Shown: positions 11,425 to 22,862, counted from the stretch's first letter. The stretch is DNA of 64,000 nt from Rhynchopus euleeides (GCA_963210315.1 OY723296.1:1922001-1986000); one strand, 5' to 3'. The notes: a model not told the origin generated them from the sequence alone. Numbers and translations: made by a program.

Positions 11425-13670
11425 ATGGGCAGGATGCAGGGAGGGTGTTCGGGGTGTTCCTGCACCCCTCGGTTCACCGCAGCACAGCTCTGTCTTCTTT
11501 ATTCCACCCTCGTCCTGATGTTAGCCTGCAGCGCTGGCGGCAGCAGCAGCGACGTCGCGCGCTCTCTGGGCGTGACACACACACCGCTGGTGATCCGGCG
11601 GATGCCGACGCACCGCGTGGTGCTTTTGGAGCGGCGTGAGGACCTCCTCCGCGTTAGGCAGACGGATGGCACCGACTGGTCAGAAGTGGATATCCCCTAT
11701 CCGGAAGGAGCGGACCCGACCAGGCTGTCGGCAGGGGTGCTGTTCGACAGGGTGGCGTTGGTGTACGCCCTGGGGGACAACACCTCGGTCGCCGTGTCGC
11801 TCTACAGCGCCAAGGGGGAGCACCACAGCACAACAGCCCTCCCCGGTGAGGCCCGGGTGAGGGACTCCCGCATCGACACCCCGTTTGCCGCGGCGATGTG
11901 CGACACAACCACATCCGGAGACACGGCTGTCATACTGTACCCTCAGGTTGTGGAGCGGCACTACACGACGTGGGTTGACACCAGGCTCAGGCTCCTCCCC
12001 GGAGGGGTCCCTTCCGTGGAGAAGGTGGCGATCAACGTGGTCCCCCCTCTGCAGGACCTCCTCATCCCCCTCACCGGGGATTTCCCAACCGACATAAAAA
12101 TGGAGCCACTCCCCAGGGGTGGGTTTCTCCTCTCCGCGACGCCTTATGGGGGATCCTTTCTCTACTCCGATGTGGGGAGGTTGGGCGACTCGAGGCCCGC
12201 CGCCTTCGTCATCCGCACGGTGAGGTGGAGGAACACTGAGGGGATGCGGTGCGTCCTCCCCCGCCCCGGGATCCTCTCCGTCAGCCCCACAGGGAAGTGG
12301 GAGGACACCTCGCCGTACGGCACGTCGTGGTTCTCCGCATCGTTCACCACGGAGTGGTTCCCCTCCGCCGAGACCCCTGTGCCGCGCCCCTCCAGCACCC
12401 TGCAGATGGTCCTCCCCACACTCTCCGTGCAGATGGAGTCTCCCCCGTGGGATGCGGTCCCAACCTGCACCTCACTCCCGGGGGGCCGTGCGATGATCAC
12501 CTGGGCCTCCGACTCCTTCGGAGGGGCTGGGTCTGAGGACGCGATTCTCTGGAGGCAGCTCCTGAAATACGGCAGGGATGGGAGCATCCAGCTGGACGGG
12601 GTGCGCGAGCCATACACTCTCCGTGGCGCCCCTCCCCCCCCTCCGGGTTTCGCTGTGCGGAGGGGTGTTGAAGAGATATTCCTCGGGGAGGGTTCCAGTG
12701 CGGGCATCCTGACGGTGTATGTCGCCTATCCTGAAAAATCGGACCCGAGCCAACCTGTCGGAGGTGAGGCTTATGTAGCCTGGGGCGCGCCGGCGGAGGG
12801 CGAGGGGGGTAAGGACGTCCTCCTGGGTGCAACCGAAGACGCGACTGGGGGCGCCTCGGGGGTGGCGACACCCTTCCTCATCCACGGGGGGCACGGCGGG
12901 AGGAGGTCTGTGCATGACTTTGCGGCAGAGTCCCTCTCGGGGGAGGTGGTTGCGGTCCCCTTCTGCACGCACTCCTCGACTCTCCCCTGCACCGTGAAGC
13001 TCTTTGGTGCCGGGGGTGTGTTGATGCAGGAGGTCTCACAGGTCTCGGGTGGGTTCGGTGTGATGGGGGGGCGCGCAGCGCTCTACGCTTCGGCGGACAT
13101 GATGACAAACCACGACGATAAGTACCACCGCCACAACCTCACGGTGTTTGAGGCGTACACTGGGAGCTGGTCGTCGCATTTCATCCCCGAGGGGGCAGGT
13201 CTGGACGCACTCTTCGGGACATGCGATGGTGCCACTTCCACGCTTGCCGTGTTCTCCTCGACCCACCAGGGCAGCACAGGTCCGAAACCCATTGTCATCT
13301 CGGAGAGGACCTCCTCCGCCACTGGCTCCTCCACGACAGCAACCGCGTCGAAAAATATCCGCATCGTGACATTCAACGCAACATCCGCTGTCGTGTCGGA
13401 CCCCATCACGATCGGCGCCATCCTGGGGTCAGCTGAAGGCGCTACGCTGCAAAGGGGTGTCGTCTGCCTGCCGAATGGCGGGATCGCTGTCACGCAGCGT
13501 ACCCTGCAGGCCGGGTTCCTTCTGATTGACACAATATTCCCTGGTGGGAATGAGGTATTCACCCGGAGCCAGGCGCTGCCCAATACCCAGTCCTGCCAGG
13601 CCTGGGGGATGCTGGTTACCGTGAAGGTTGCGCACAGCTATGGCGCCGTGGAGGTCAGCCTCTGTTCGAA
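11043..13670 (+). repeat. Tandem duplication, left copy (2.63 kb)
   Basis: Matches 18428-21053 over its whole length; the only differences I noticed are C-run lengths. It contains the 5' flank and first three quarters of the membrane-protein gene. The right boundary is the end of element copy 2 (plus CCCCATA and an A/T run); the matching left boundary in the other copy is the opposite end of the same element. Confidence 0.92.
11151..11275 (+). mobile_element. GGGGG-type MITE (diverged), left duplicate
   Basis: Begins GGGGGTTGCCCCCACCTCGC and ends GGTAGCGAAGAGCTCCCAAC plus CCCC. Inner parts (ACAGCTCGTCAGACAGTGAG, later CCTCACTC..TCACAC) match the MITE at 56428-56536. Repeated at 18536-18661 because of the tandem duplication. 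Target duplication not clear. Confidence 0.6.
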
Positions 13671-13776
13671 CCCCATATTTTTTTTTGATTTGACAACTCC
13701 GGTTTGGTGTACCTCGATGAGCTTACCTTACCTTGTCGTCGGACACAACATATCATCGTTGTCCCAAACCCCGTAA
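11425..13776 (+). pseudogene. Truncated copy of large type I membrane protein, fused to element terminal repeat
   Basis: Same protein as the gene at 18808 for about 749 residues (signal peptide and most of the extracellular part), then the frame runs at 13671 into CCCCATA plus T run and the terminal repeat of element copy 2, adding about 34 foreign residues before TAA. It therefore lacks the C-terminal part of the ectodomain, the membrane anchor and the acidic cytoplasmic tail. If transcribed it would make a secreted, chimeric protein. No other disablement was seen, so truncation is recent. Confidence 0.88.
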
Positions 13777-13928
13777 CCCACGTGAAGTGGATCATCTGAA
13801 GTGCAGAATGAGGTGGAGCAGGTGGAGCACGAAACATAAGTAAACCATAGCAAGAGAGGCCAGCAGCAGTCCCGAGTCCATCGCGTTCCTCGTAGCATTT
13901 CCCGTACCACACAGGTGTGTTATGTGCA
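13686..13928 (-). repeat. Terminal direct repeat of element copy 2 (downstream end)
   Basis: Reverse complement of the 243-bp repeat; outside it are an A-run (T-run on this strand) and TATGGGG, the same tail seen beyond the right end of copy 1. Confidence 0.9.
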
Positions 13929-16239
13929 AAATACTACGAGAAACACTTGGCCTCTATGCTGTGAGTGTTGCATTGGACGCTTCCACCCAGGACCCTTAGG
14001 ACCCAAGGACTTAGGGACGCCGCGCGAACGGTCTACTATTGAAGTGATCAGGCTCCGTCGCCCATCGTATGCATCCCTCCGATGGTAATGTACCGCTTTC
14101 TACGTTGTCACGAGCACCTTGTACGGAAAACGATCGAACCTCACTCGCTGAGGGGATCCGCCTGCCTCGGCCGTGTGCCGCCGTCGTGTGGTCAGCCTCG
14201 TGATTCTTGGTGTGCCCTATCGACAACATGCCTGTCTCTCCAGTTGCCGCACCCGGCGAGAGAGTTGATGCGTCTCAACCCGGCGAAACTAAGGGGGCAA
14301 AGGTTGCACACAGCCCCGCCTGTGCTGCAACCACCCGCTCTTGGCTGACCCCCGACGTCTGGTGCGTTTCCCACTCCGGGTATTTGAATCCTCACCCTGT
14401 ACCTCTTCGGGATCCTCCATCCCCTGGGGAACCCTTCCCCTCGAGGCTTCTTCACGTCTCCGACATATTGGTGTGTGCCCACATGACCCTTCTTCCTGAC
14501 ATCCTCGATGTCGTTTTGCACCCCGGGCGATGCACTGAGACGGCCGTATCCAGGTAGTCAGTGGCCATGCCCAGCCCCTCAGCGTGACAGTCCTCTGGTG
14601 CGCTCCCAGCACCACCACCGCGACGCTCGTGTATATTCAGCCACCATGACCCGGCAGCTCTCGCCTGGGGACAGGGCTCAGCGGATCGAGAAATCACAGT
14701 CTGAAACTCGCCTCCCAGCTCCTCCGCAGCAGTCTACTGTCCGGCCGTCTTAAACTCTCGCCCTTCGGGAGCCCGGCCAACACCCGGTGCTTTCCGGCGT
14801 GATCTCGATCGCTCTGTGGCTCTCTGTGTCCTCTCCGGTCTTCGCTGGCTGCGAGCGAGTTGCGGGGTGAAGCCCAACGCGCCTCTTCATGGCGCACTGG
14901 AGACGCTGCATGGAGTGCCCAGGGGTAGGTGTGAGAGGTGCCGGCCCTTCTGGGTGAAAGAGGGCGATCGCGCGCACTGTCGTCTCCTGAACTCCGCTCG
15001 AGCGGTGGACAACACGTTCCTGCGGCCCCCTTCCCACTGGGCTGATCCCCACTGTACCTGCCCCATCGCCCGCCTCGTAGACAGCGCATCAAACGGAGGC
15101 CCTGTGGCCCCACGTGGCGTCGATTCAGTGGTAACGCCCGGACTCAGTGTGGAGGGCGTATTTCCCGGTGCGTGAGGAAATTCGAGGCCCTGGAGGTGTG
15201 GGCATGCCAGAAGGATTCTCGGAGTCGCCTTCTTAATGAGAGAGGTGAGTCCCCGCGGACCGGAGCTTGTCGCACGCTGCAGTCGCTGTTCGGGCTTGTC
15301 GAGTAGGCTGCTGGGTACTCGGGAAGACTGGCCGACTGCCCCCCAACCTTGTGGAATGATCTCGGCCCGCTGCCATGGCTGCGGTTTCGGTGGACCCCCT
15401 CAGCGGCGGCACCGCTGACACAGGCGATGCGGACGCGTCTCTCAGTCGCTGCTTCTTTTGCTCCCCGAGCAGTGCAGCTTGGGAGAGCGTCTCGGCTGTG
15501 TTGGATACCTGATCTCTGTGTATGTCCCACGGCACCTCGCAGGTGTCCAGTCAGCAGCTCCCCTTCCCTGCATGGAACTGTGAGGTCGTACGTCTCAACA
15601 CCGGGCCACAGACGCCCGGAACTCCCCCTGACCCCTGTGAATAATGCAGGCTTGAATGTGTGTCCCCCGGCAGGGAGACTATGCTTCGACGGAGTATGCC
15701 CCGCTTGGGGCGTGTGCGGGCATCCGCTTGACGCCGGGGTGCGCGTAGTCGGCATTCGCGCAGATAAGCTGGGCACGACAGACGTGCCGGCTTCTCGGGG
15801 GCGTGTCCGGGGGCGTTGCATTGGTACACGAAAACTGTCGCCCTCGGAAAGCTCACGTCGCGTCACCGTGCTCGAGCTGGATCTGGCAGGCTGTGTGTGA
15901 CAGGCCACCCTTCCGCCTTCAGGTGCCGTCGCTCGGGCAAAAAGGGTGTATTTCTCAATCAAGAGAGTATGCCCCTCACGATTGTGGCACGATTGTGTCT
16001 CCCCGGGTCAGGCTCGGTATTCCAGTCGAAAGCGTAAATGCCCCTCGGCACTGTGCTGGGCGGGGTTGTGTCTCGGTCAGGAGAGGAGGTGCCCCTCAGG
16101 CAAAATCCTGCGTCTCGCGGTCGGGAGTGAGTGCCCCTCGGCAGGAATGTGTCTCGGCCAGGTGTCCCTCAGGCAGGGAATGTAATGTCTCGGCCCGGTG
16201 TCCCTCGGGCATGAATGTGCGTCTTGGCCAGGTGCCCCT

Positions 16240-16745
16240 CAGGCAGGGTGCCCCGTAGGCGGAAGTGTATGTCGCGGCCAGATGCCCCTCAGGCAGGGTG
16301 CCCCGTAGGCGGAAATGTATGTCTTGACCAGGTGCCCCTCGGGCAGGGTGCCTCGTAGGCGGAAGTGTATGTCTTGGCCAGGTGCCCCTCGGGCAGGGTG
16401 CTTCGTAGGCGGAAGTGTATGTCTTGGCCAGGTGCCCCTCGGGCAGAGTGTCTCGTAGGCGGAAGTGTCTGTCTTGGCCAGGTGCCCCTCGGGCAGGGTG
16501 CCTCGTAGGCGGAAGTGTCTGTCTTGGCCAGGTGCCCCTCGGGCAGGGTGCCTCGTAGGCGGAAGTGTATGTCTTGGCCAGGTGCCCCTCGGGCAGGGTG
16601 CCTCGTAGGCAGAGGTGTCTGTCTTGGCCAGGTGCCCCTCGGGCAGGGTGCCCCGTAGGCGGAAGTGTGTGTCTTGACCAGGTGCCCCTCGGGCAGGGTG
16701 CCTCGTAGGCGGAAATGTATGTCTTGGCCAGGTGCTCCTCAGGCA
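16240..16745 (-). repeat. Minisatellite B in element copy 2, about 11 units of 50 bp
   Basis: Same 50-bp unit as at 4185-4560, with three more units. Confidence 0.88.
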
Positions 16746-17384
16746 GGGTGCCCCGCAAGCGTAAGCTGTAGGTATGTCGTGGCCAGGTGCCCCTCAGGCA
16801 GGTAATGTCTCGGCGAGATGCCCCTCGGGCAGGAAAAATGCGTCTCGGCTAGGTGCCCCTCAGGCAGAAGTGGGTGTCTCGGTCCGATGCTCCTCGGCAA
16901 GATCGTGTCTCGGTCAGGAAAGTAGGAGTTGGATATCACTGACGTCACTTTGCTGCATCAGTATCGACCCATTTATCAGCACCCGACTGTTGCTCTTGGT
17001 CCCGCCTTTGTCAGCGCCTCTGTGACGGAACCTCCAGCTGAAGTATGCGTTTGGAAACCTTGAGCGCGATCAAGCGTGAAGCAGGTTTTCGGCGAGGCGC
17101 GGTGATAGTCTCGATGGCTGATGGGAATGTCCTCAATCCGCTGCGGCCACGGGCGCAGCGCTGTCCCGCTGTCACGTTCATAAGCGGCGGAGGACCACCT
17201 TGAACACCACGGCGTCATCATCCCCATCTTTTTGCGCCCCTCCTTCGTGCTGATCCCCCCGTGCACCTCGCCGTCATTTATTAGAACCAGTGCGTGGGGG
17301 TGTTGTTGTCCTCAACCGCGGCTTCGGCCCTCTTGAGACCTGACACGAGCATGGTGTGAGGGTCGTCTTCTCGGTCGGGATTTG

Positions 17385-18060
17385 GTGCCCCTCGGGCAAG
17401 ATTGTGTATCTCTCGGTCGGGAGAGCGGGTGCCCCTCGGGCAAAATTTTTGTCTCGGTCAGGAGAACAGGTGCCCCTCGGGCGAGATGCTGCGTCTCTCG
17501 GTCGGGAGAGTGGGTGCCCCTCGGGCATAGTTTTGTCTCGGTCAGGATAACGGGTGCCCCTCGGGCAAAACTGCGTGTCTCTCGGTCGGGAGAGTGAGTG
17601 CCCCTCGGGCAGAATATTGTCTCGGTCAGGAGAACAGGTGCCCCTCGGGCGAGATGCTGCGTCTCTCGGTCGGGAGAGTGGATGCCCCTCGGGCAGAATA
17701 TTGTCTCGGTCAGGAGAACAGGTGCCCCTCGGGCAAGACTGCGTGTCTCTCGGTCGGGAGAGTAGGTGCCCCTCGGGCAAAATTTTTGTCTCGGTCAGGA
17801 GAACAGGTGCCCCTCGGGCGAGATGCTGCGTCTCTCGGTCGGGAGAGTGGGTGCCCCTCGGGCAGAATATTGTCTCGGTCAGGAGAACAGGTGCCCCTCG
17901 GGCAAAACTGCGTGTCTCTCGGTCGGGAGAGTGAGTGCCCCTCGGGCAGAATATTGTCTCGGTCAGGAAACCAGGTGCCCCTCGGGCAAGACTGCGTGTC
18001 TCTCGGTCAGGAGAGTGGGTGCCCCTCGGGCAGGGTAGAATGCTGCGTCTCTCGGACGGT
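17385..18060 (-). repeat. Minisatellite A in element copy 2
   Basis: Same alternating 39/43-bp units as copy 1 and the same total length from terminal repeat to unique sequence. Confidence 0.88.
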
Positions 18061-18184
18061 CAGATCGTGTGTCCCTCAGTCAGGAGAGGAGGTCTCGGTC
18101 GCTAAAAACGCGCCCCCTCGGGCAGAGTGGTTGTGTCATCGCTGTTGTGTCACACCAATTGCCTCTCGGGCGGTGTGTCTTTTT

Positions 18185-18427
18185 TGATTTGACAACTCCG
18201 GTTTGGTGTACCTCGATGAGCTTACCTTACCTTGTCGTCGGACACAACATATCATCGTTGTCCCAAACCCCGTAACCCACGTGAAGTGGATCATCTGAAG
18301 TGCAGAATGAGGTGGAGCAGGTGGAGCACGAAACATAAGTAAACCATAGCAAGAGAGGCCAGCAGCAGTCCCGAGTCCATCGCGTTCCTCGTAGCATTTC
18401 CCGTACCACACAGGTGTGTTATGTGCA
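18185..18427 (-). repeat. Terminal direct repeat of element copy 2 (upstream end)
   Basis: 243 bp, inverted, joined directly to AAAGAATCCC, the 5'-flank sequence also found uninterrupted at 11043. Confidence 0.9.
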
Positions 18428-21053
18428 AAAGAATCCCACCAACCCAAACCCCGCCAACCCCTTCTCACTTCTGAGGGAAGTGGAGGGGGATCGAGGCAGA
18501 GGAGGATTTCTTTAGACCTTCTCATACTTTCCCTCGGGGGTTGCCCCCACCTCGCTACCACGCCACAGCTCGTCAGACAGTGAGGGGCAAGGAGGCCCGC
18601 CCGCCCACCCGCCCCCCCCTCACTCAAATCACACCTTGGTAGCGAAGAGCTCCCAACCCCCGCACCCACCCTATTATTGCCGTTGTTTTGTTTTGACGAG
18701 AACGGATCAAAAAAATCTCATACACGCCCCCCCCCCCCTCTATACCTCTGCCCCCCCCCCCCAATTCTACTCTTTTACCCCCCTCCCCTCCCCCCCCCCC
18801 CCACAAGATGGGCAGGATGCAGGGAGGGTGTTCGGGGTGTTCCTGCACCCCTCGGTTCACCGCAGCACAGCTCTGTCTTCTTTATTCCACCCTCGTCCTG
18901 ATGTTAGCCTGCAGCGCTGGCGGCAGCAGCAGCGACGTCGCGCGCTCTCTGGGCGTGACACACACACCGCTGGTGATCCGGCGGATGCCGACGCACCGCG
19001 TGGTGCTTTTGGAGCGGCGTGAGGACCTCCTCCGCGTTAGGCAGACGGATGGCACCGACTGGTCAGAAGTGGATATCCCCTATCCGGAAGGAGCGGACCC
19101 GACCAGGCTGTCGGCAGGGGTGCTGTTCGACAGGGTGGCGTTGGTGTACGCCCTGGGGGACAACACCTCGGTCGCCGTGTCGCTCTACAGCGCCAAGGGG
19201 GAGCACCACAGCACAACAGCCCTCCCCGGTGAGGCCCGGGTGAGGGACTCCCGCATCGACACCCCGTTTGCCGCGGCGATGTGCGACACAACCACATCCG
19301 GAGACACGGCTGTCATACTGTACCCTCAGGTTGTGGAGCGGCACTACACGACGTGGGTTGACACCAGGCTCAGGCTCCTCCCCGGAGGGGTCCCTTCCGT
19401 GGAGAAGGTGGCGATCAACGTGGTCCCCCCTCTGCAGGACCTCCTCATCCCCCTCACCGGGGATTTCCCAACCGACATAAAAATGGAGCCACTCCCCAGG
19501 GGTGGGTTTCTCCTCTCCGCGACGCCTTATGGGGGATCCTTTCTCTACTCCGATGTGGGGAGGTTGGGCGACTCGAGGCCCGCCGCCTTCGTCATCCGCA
19601 CGGTGAGGTGGAGGAACACTGAGGGGATGCGGTGCGTCCTCCCCCGCCCCGGGATCCTCTCCGTCAGCCCCACAGGGAAGTGGGAGGACACCTCGCCGTA
19701 CGGCACGTCGTGGTTCTCCGCATCGTTCACCACGGAGTGGTTCCCCTCCGCCGAGACCCCTGTGCCGCGCCCCTCCAGCACCCTGCAGATGGTCCTCCCC
19801 ACACTCTCCGTGCAGATGGAGTCTCCCCCGTGGGATGCGGTCCCAACCTGCACCTCACTCCCGGGGGGCCGTGCGATGATCACCTGGGCCTCCGACTCCT
19901 TCGGAGGGGCTGGGTCTGAGGACGCGATTCTCTGGAGGCAGCTCCTGAAATACGGCAGGGATGGGAGCATCCAGCTGGACGGGGTGCGCGAGCCATACAC
20001 TCTCCGTGGCGCCCCTCCCCCCCCTCCGGGTTTCGCTGTGCGGAGGGGTGTTGAAGAGATATTCCTCGGGGAGGGTTCCAGTGCGGGCATCCTGACGGTG
20101 TATGTCGCCTATCCTGAAAAATCGGACCCGAGCCAACCTGTCGGAGGTGAGGCTTATGTAGCCTGGGGCGCGCCGGCGGAGGGCGAGGGGGGTAAGGACG
20201 TCCTCCTGGGTGCAACCGAAGACGCGACTGGGGGCGCCTCGGGGGTGGCGACACCCTTCCTCATCCACGGGGGGCACGGCGGGAGGAGGTCTGTGCATGA
20301 CTTTGCGGCAGAGTCCCTCTCGGGGGAGGTGGTTGCGGTCCCCTTCTGCACGCACTCCTCGACTCTCCCCTGCACCGTGAAGCTCTTTGGTGCCGGGGGT
20401 GTGTTGATGCAGGAGGTCTCACAGGTCTCGGGTGGGTTCGGTGTGATGGGGGGGCGCGCAGCGCTCTACGCTTCGGCGGACATGATGACAAACCACGACG
20501 ATAAGTACCACCGCCACAACCTCACGGTGTTTGAGGCGTACACTGGGAGCTGGTCGTCGCATTTCATCCCCGAGGGGGCAGGTCTGGACGCACTCTTCGG
20601 GACATGCGATGGTGCCACTTCCACGCTTGCCGTGTTCTCCTCGACCCACCAGGGCAGCACAGGTCCGAAACCCATTGTCATCTCGGAGAGGACCTCCTCC
20701 GCCACTGGCTCCTCCACGACAGCAACCGCGTCGAAAAATATCCGCATCGTGACATTCAACGCAACATCCGCTGTCGTGTCGGACCCCATCACGATCGGCG
20801 CCATCCTGGGGTCAGCTGAAGGCGCTACGCTGCAAAGGGGTGTCGTCTGCCTGCCGAATGGCGGGATCGCTGTCACGCAGCGTACCCTGCAGGCCGGGTT
20901 CCTTCTGATTGACACAATATTCCCTGGTGGGAATGAGGTATTCACCCGGAGCCAGGCGCTGCCCAATACCCAGTCCTGCCAGGCCTGGGGGATGCTGGTT
21001 ACCGTGAAGGTTGCGCACAGCTATGGCGCCGTGGAGGTCAGCCTCTGTTCGAA
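18428..21053 (+). repeat. Tandem duplication, right copy (2.63 kb)
   Basis: Second copy of 11043-13670. At 21053 the gene continues without interruption (GTTCGAA then GCAGGACGG), i.e. the insertion site is empty here. Confidence 0.92.
18536..18661 (+). mobile_element. GGGGG-type MITE (diverged), right duplicate
   Basis: Copy of the MITE at 11151 carried along by the tandem duplication. Confidence 0.6.
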
Positions 21054-21801
21054 GCAGGACGGGGCGTTCACCTGCCGCAGCTCGCTGCGCATCGCAGTGA
21101 CACCCGGGGGGCTAGGCAGCACAGCCGCCTGCACCGCCTCGGGGGACAGCCTTGTCATCGGGTGGCTGCCACAGCGCATCACAGAGGTGGGTGTGGACAG
21201 CGGGCCCCCCGGGCACCTTTGGCACGCCCTGGTCTGGCGCAGCGGGTCAGAGGGCAGCCTGGTCTCCGCCACACCCATGCGTGCCGTTGCCGAGCTTCCC
21301 GAAGCCTTGGATCAGGGTGGTGTGCCCTCGCTGCATATGGCATCCTTTGAGGATGGGAGCGTCATGAGTGCCTTCTCCGTAGACAGCGATGATGTGTATG
21401 GCACCGTCACACCGGTATCCCCCTCTGCGACTTTATCCCCGCTGCAGACATCGGTGCCTCAGGTGGTTCAGCCCATCTTGCCGGAGCCGGAGGTGCGTGT
21501 GGAGGAGGTGCACACCCGGAAGCGTGTGGGGTACAGCTCCACTTTCTACGTCGTTCTCGCGATTCTGGTGGGTATCACTGTGGCAGCCAGTGTGGCGGCG
21601 TACCTCGCGGTGCGCCGCATGCAGGCAAAGATCAAGGTATTGGAGGAGGAGCAGCAGCAGCGGCAGGTGGAGAAGGAGGAGGATGACGATGACGACGACG
21701 ATGAGGGGCAGGAGATGGAGGAAACCGTGGACTTTACAAAGGACGAACCCATGAGTGATGAGTACAGCGAGTGTGCTGTGACGACTGAAGCTTCCGGATG
21801 A
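18808..21801 (+). CDS. Large type I membrane protein of unknown function (997 aa)
   Basis: Single uninterrupted frame from the ATG at 18808 (a second in-frame ATG follows after three residues) to TGA. Residues about 18-40 are a hydrophobic signal peptide (LCLLYSTLVLMLACSAG). The ectodomain of about 870 residues is rich in V, G, T and P with regular beta-type blocks such as LFDRVALVYALGDN and AMCD, suggestive of a beta-propeller or beta-sandwich array, but no named domain is recognised. A transmembrane helix covers residues 911-935, followed by a basic stop (VRRMQAK), a short coil, a run of Asp around residue 960 and an acidic cytoplasmic tail. The gene at 26802 is a distant relative with the same layout. 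A cell-surface receptor or adhesion role is inference. A 5'-three-quarter duplicate lies upstream. Confidence 0.85.
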   Translation: MGRMQGGCSGCSCTPRFTAAQLCLLYSTLVLMLACSAGGSSSDVARSLGVTHTPLVIRRMPTHRVVLLERREDLLRVRQTDGTDWSEVDIPYPEGADPTRLSAGVLFDRVALVYALGDNTSVAVSLYSAKGEHHSTTALPGEARVRDSRIDTPFAAAMCDTTTSGDTAVILYPQVVERHYTTWVDTRLRLLPGGVPSVEKVAINVVPPLQDLLIPLTGDFPTDIKMEPLPRGGFLLSATPYGGSFLYSDVGRLGDSRPAAFVIRTVRWRNTEGMRCVLPRPGILSVSPTGKWEDTSPYGTSWFSASFTTEWFPSAETPVPRPSSTLQMVLPTLSVQMESPPWDAVPTCTSLPGGRAMITWASDSFGGAGSEDAILWRQLLKYGRDGSIQLDGVREPYTLRGAPPPPPGFAVRRGVEEIFLGEGSSAGILTVYVAYPEKSDPSQPVGGEAYVAWGAPAEGEGGKDVLLGATEDATGGASGVATPFLIHGGHGGRRSVHDFAAESLSGEVVAVPFCTHSSTLPCTVKLFGAGGVLMQEVSQVSGGFGVMGGRAALYASADMMTNHDDKYHRHNLTVFEAYTGSWSSHFIPEGAGLDALFGTCDGATSTLAVFSSTHQGSTGPKPIVISERTSSATGSSTTATASKNIRIVTFNATSAVVSDPITIGAILGSAEGATLQRGVVCLPNGGIAVTQRTLQAGFLLIDTIFPGGNEVFTRSQALPNTQSCQAWGMLVTVKVAHSYGAVEVSLCSKQDGAFTCRSSLRIAVTPGGLGSTAACTASGDSLVIGWLPQRITEVGVDSGPPGHLWHALVWRSGSEGSLVSATPMRAVAELPEALDQGGVPSLHMASFEDGSVMSAFSVDSDDVYGTVTPVSPSATLSPLQTSVPQVVQPILPEPEVRVEEVHTRKRVGYSSTFYVVLAILVGITVAASVAAYLAVRRMQAKIKVLEEEQQQRQVEKEEDDDDDDDEGQEMEETVDFTKDEPMSDEYSECAVTTEASG

Positions 21802-22254
21802 GAGGGAGGGTGGGGGTGGGGGTTAGAGTGGGGGCAGGCTGGTCGCTAACTTTCTGAATTCCGAGATCCCGTGGGATGATGGTCAGTCGTGGGGGGGGGG
21901 GGGTGGAAGTGGTGGCCATGCAGAAAATGTGGTTCGTACGCGATCGCGCCCACGATCCAGGCCTGTCGCTAACTTTTTCGATTTTAGAGATTAGGTGGGC
22001 GGACGCTCCTGTTTTGGGGGGGATCAGGGGTACATTGTTACTTAACTTTCCCGTCGGTGGACCACTAGGTGGGCACGGTGTGAGGCGCTGGGTTCCTTCC
22101 GCGGTTCCTCTCCCGCTCGCGCCATCCTCGGGTGCCGGAGGAAACCAAAAAATGGCTTTCGGTACCATGATTCGACGCTACCCCCTGATATGCCACGGCC
22201 GTCGAAGCGCAAGTGCTTGGTTACTATATACTAGCCGGGCACACGCTACATGGT

Positions 22255-22304
22255 CCACAGGGGGGTCTGGGGGGCAGAGCCCCCCAGCCGCCGGAGGCCA
22301 CGGT
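22255..22304 (+). repeat. GC-rich hairpin repeat, copy 1
   Basis: Starts CCACAGGGGGGTCTGGGGGG and ends CCGCCGGAGGCCACGGT. The centre TGGGGGGC-AGA-GCCCCCCA folds into an 8-bp perfect stem with a 3-base loop. Confidence 0.85.
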
Positions 22305-22426
22305 CGTGAACATCTGTTCATTGTGGCGACAGATTCTGTGTGAGTTGGTGCGTCCTCCTGAGGCTACTGGATTGGTTGGATTCCCTGACCTGATGGGAAT
22401 CGAATGACTTGAGTACGAGACATACG

Positions 22427-22476
22427 CCACAGGGGGGTCTGGGGGGCGGAGCCCCCCAGCCGCCGGAGGCCACGGT
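22427..22476 (+). repeat. GC-rich hairpin repeat, copy 2
   Basis: Same 50-bp motif 172 bp downstream with one substitution in the loop (GGA instead of AGA), so the stem is intact. Confidence 0.85.
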
Positions 22477-22862
22477 AGTGAGCTTCTGTTCCTGCAAAAC
22501 CATACTCTTTGACCCTGGGGAATGGTGGGTGAATGATGTGGTAGTGTGTGTTTCATCCCATCATTCCACCATCGGTGGAATGATGGTGGAATGATGAAAT
22601 ATCTAGGGGGGGAAACCCAGAATGAGTGGAATGATGAATGATGGTTAGCGACCAGCCTGGAGTGGGGGTGGTGAGGGGGGAGTGCAGCTCAAAAACGCTC
22701 AAGACAGCGCAAAAAAATACAGAAAATTATGAAAAAAAAACCCCCGATGGGGGATCCGGGTGTCGCCCACAGGCAAAAAAACCCCCTCCCGAGAAGGTGG
22801 GGCAAACGACAATTTGGCTTTTCTTTCGAATGCGAACAACACTCACCTACCCCCCCCCCCTA

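Larger units (their letters stand above)
13686..18427 (-). mobile_element. Non-coding LTR-like element, copy 2 (4742 bp, minus strand)
   Basis: Inverted relative to copies 1 and 3. Terminal repeats at 13686-13928 and 18185-18427 (243 bp each). Only scattered substitutions separate it from copy 1; the 150-bp length difference equals three 50-bp units of minisatellite B. Its two flanks come from two different places of the duplicated gene region: the downstream element end (13686 side) abuts the gene interior (position equivalent to 21053), and the upstream end (18427 side) abuts the gene's 5' flank (equivalent to 11043). Confidence 0.85.
21802..22862. other. Intergenic, with hairpin repeats
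   Basis: No gene supported. Two copies of a 50-bp hairpin motif (22255-22304, 22427-22476), an imperfect palindrome of ATTCCACCATCGGTGGAAT type at about 22558-22596, and C/G runs next to the element that begins at 22863. The phrase GGTCGCTAACTTTC/T recurs at 21841 and 21965. Confidence 0.6.
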
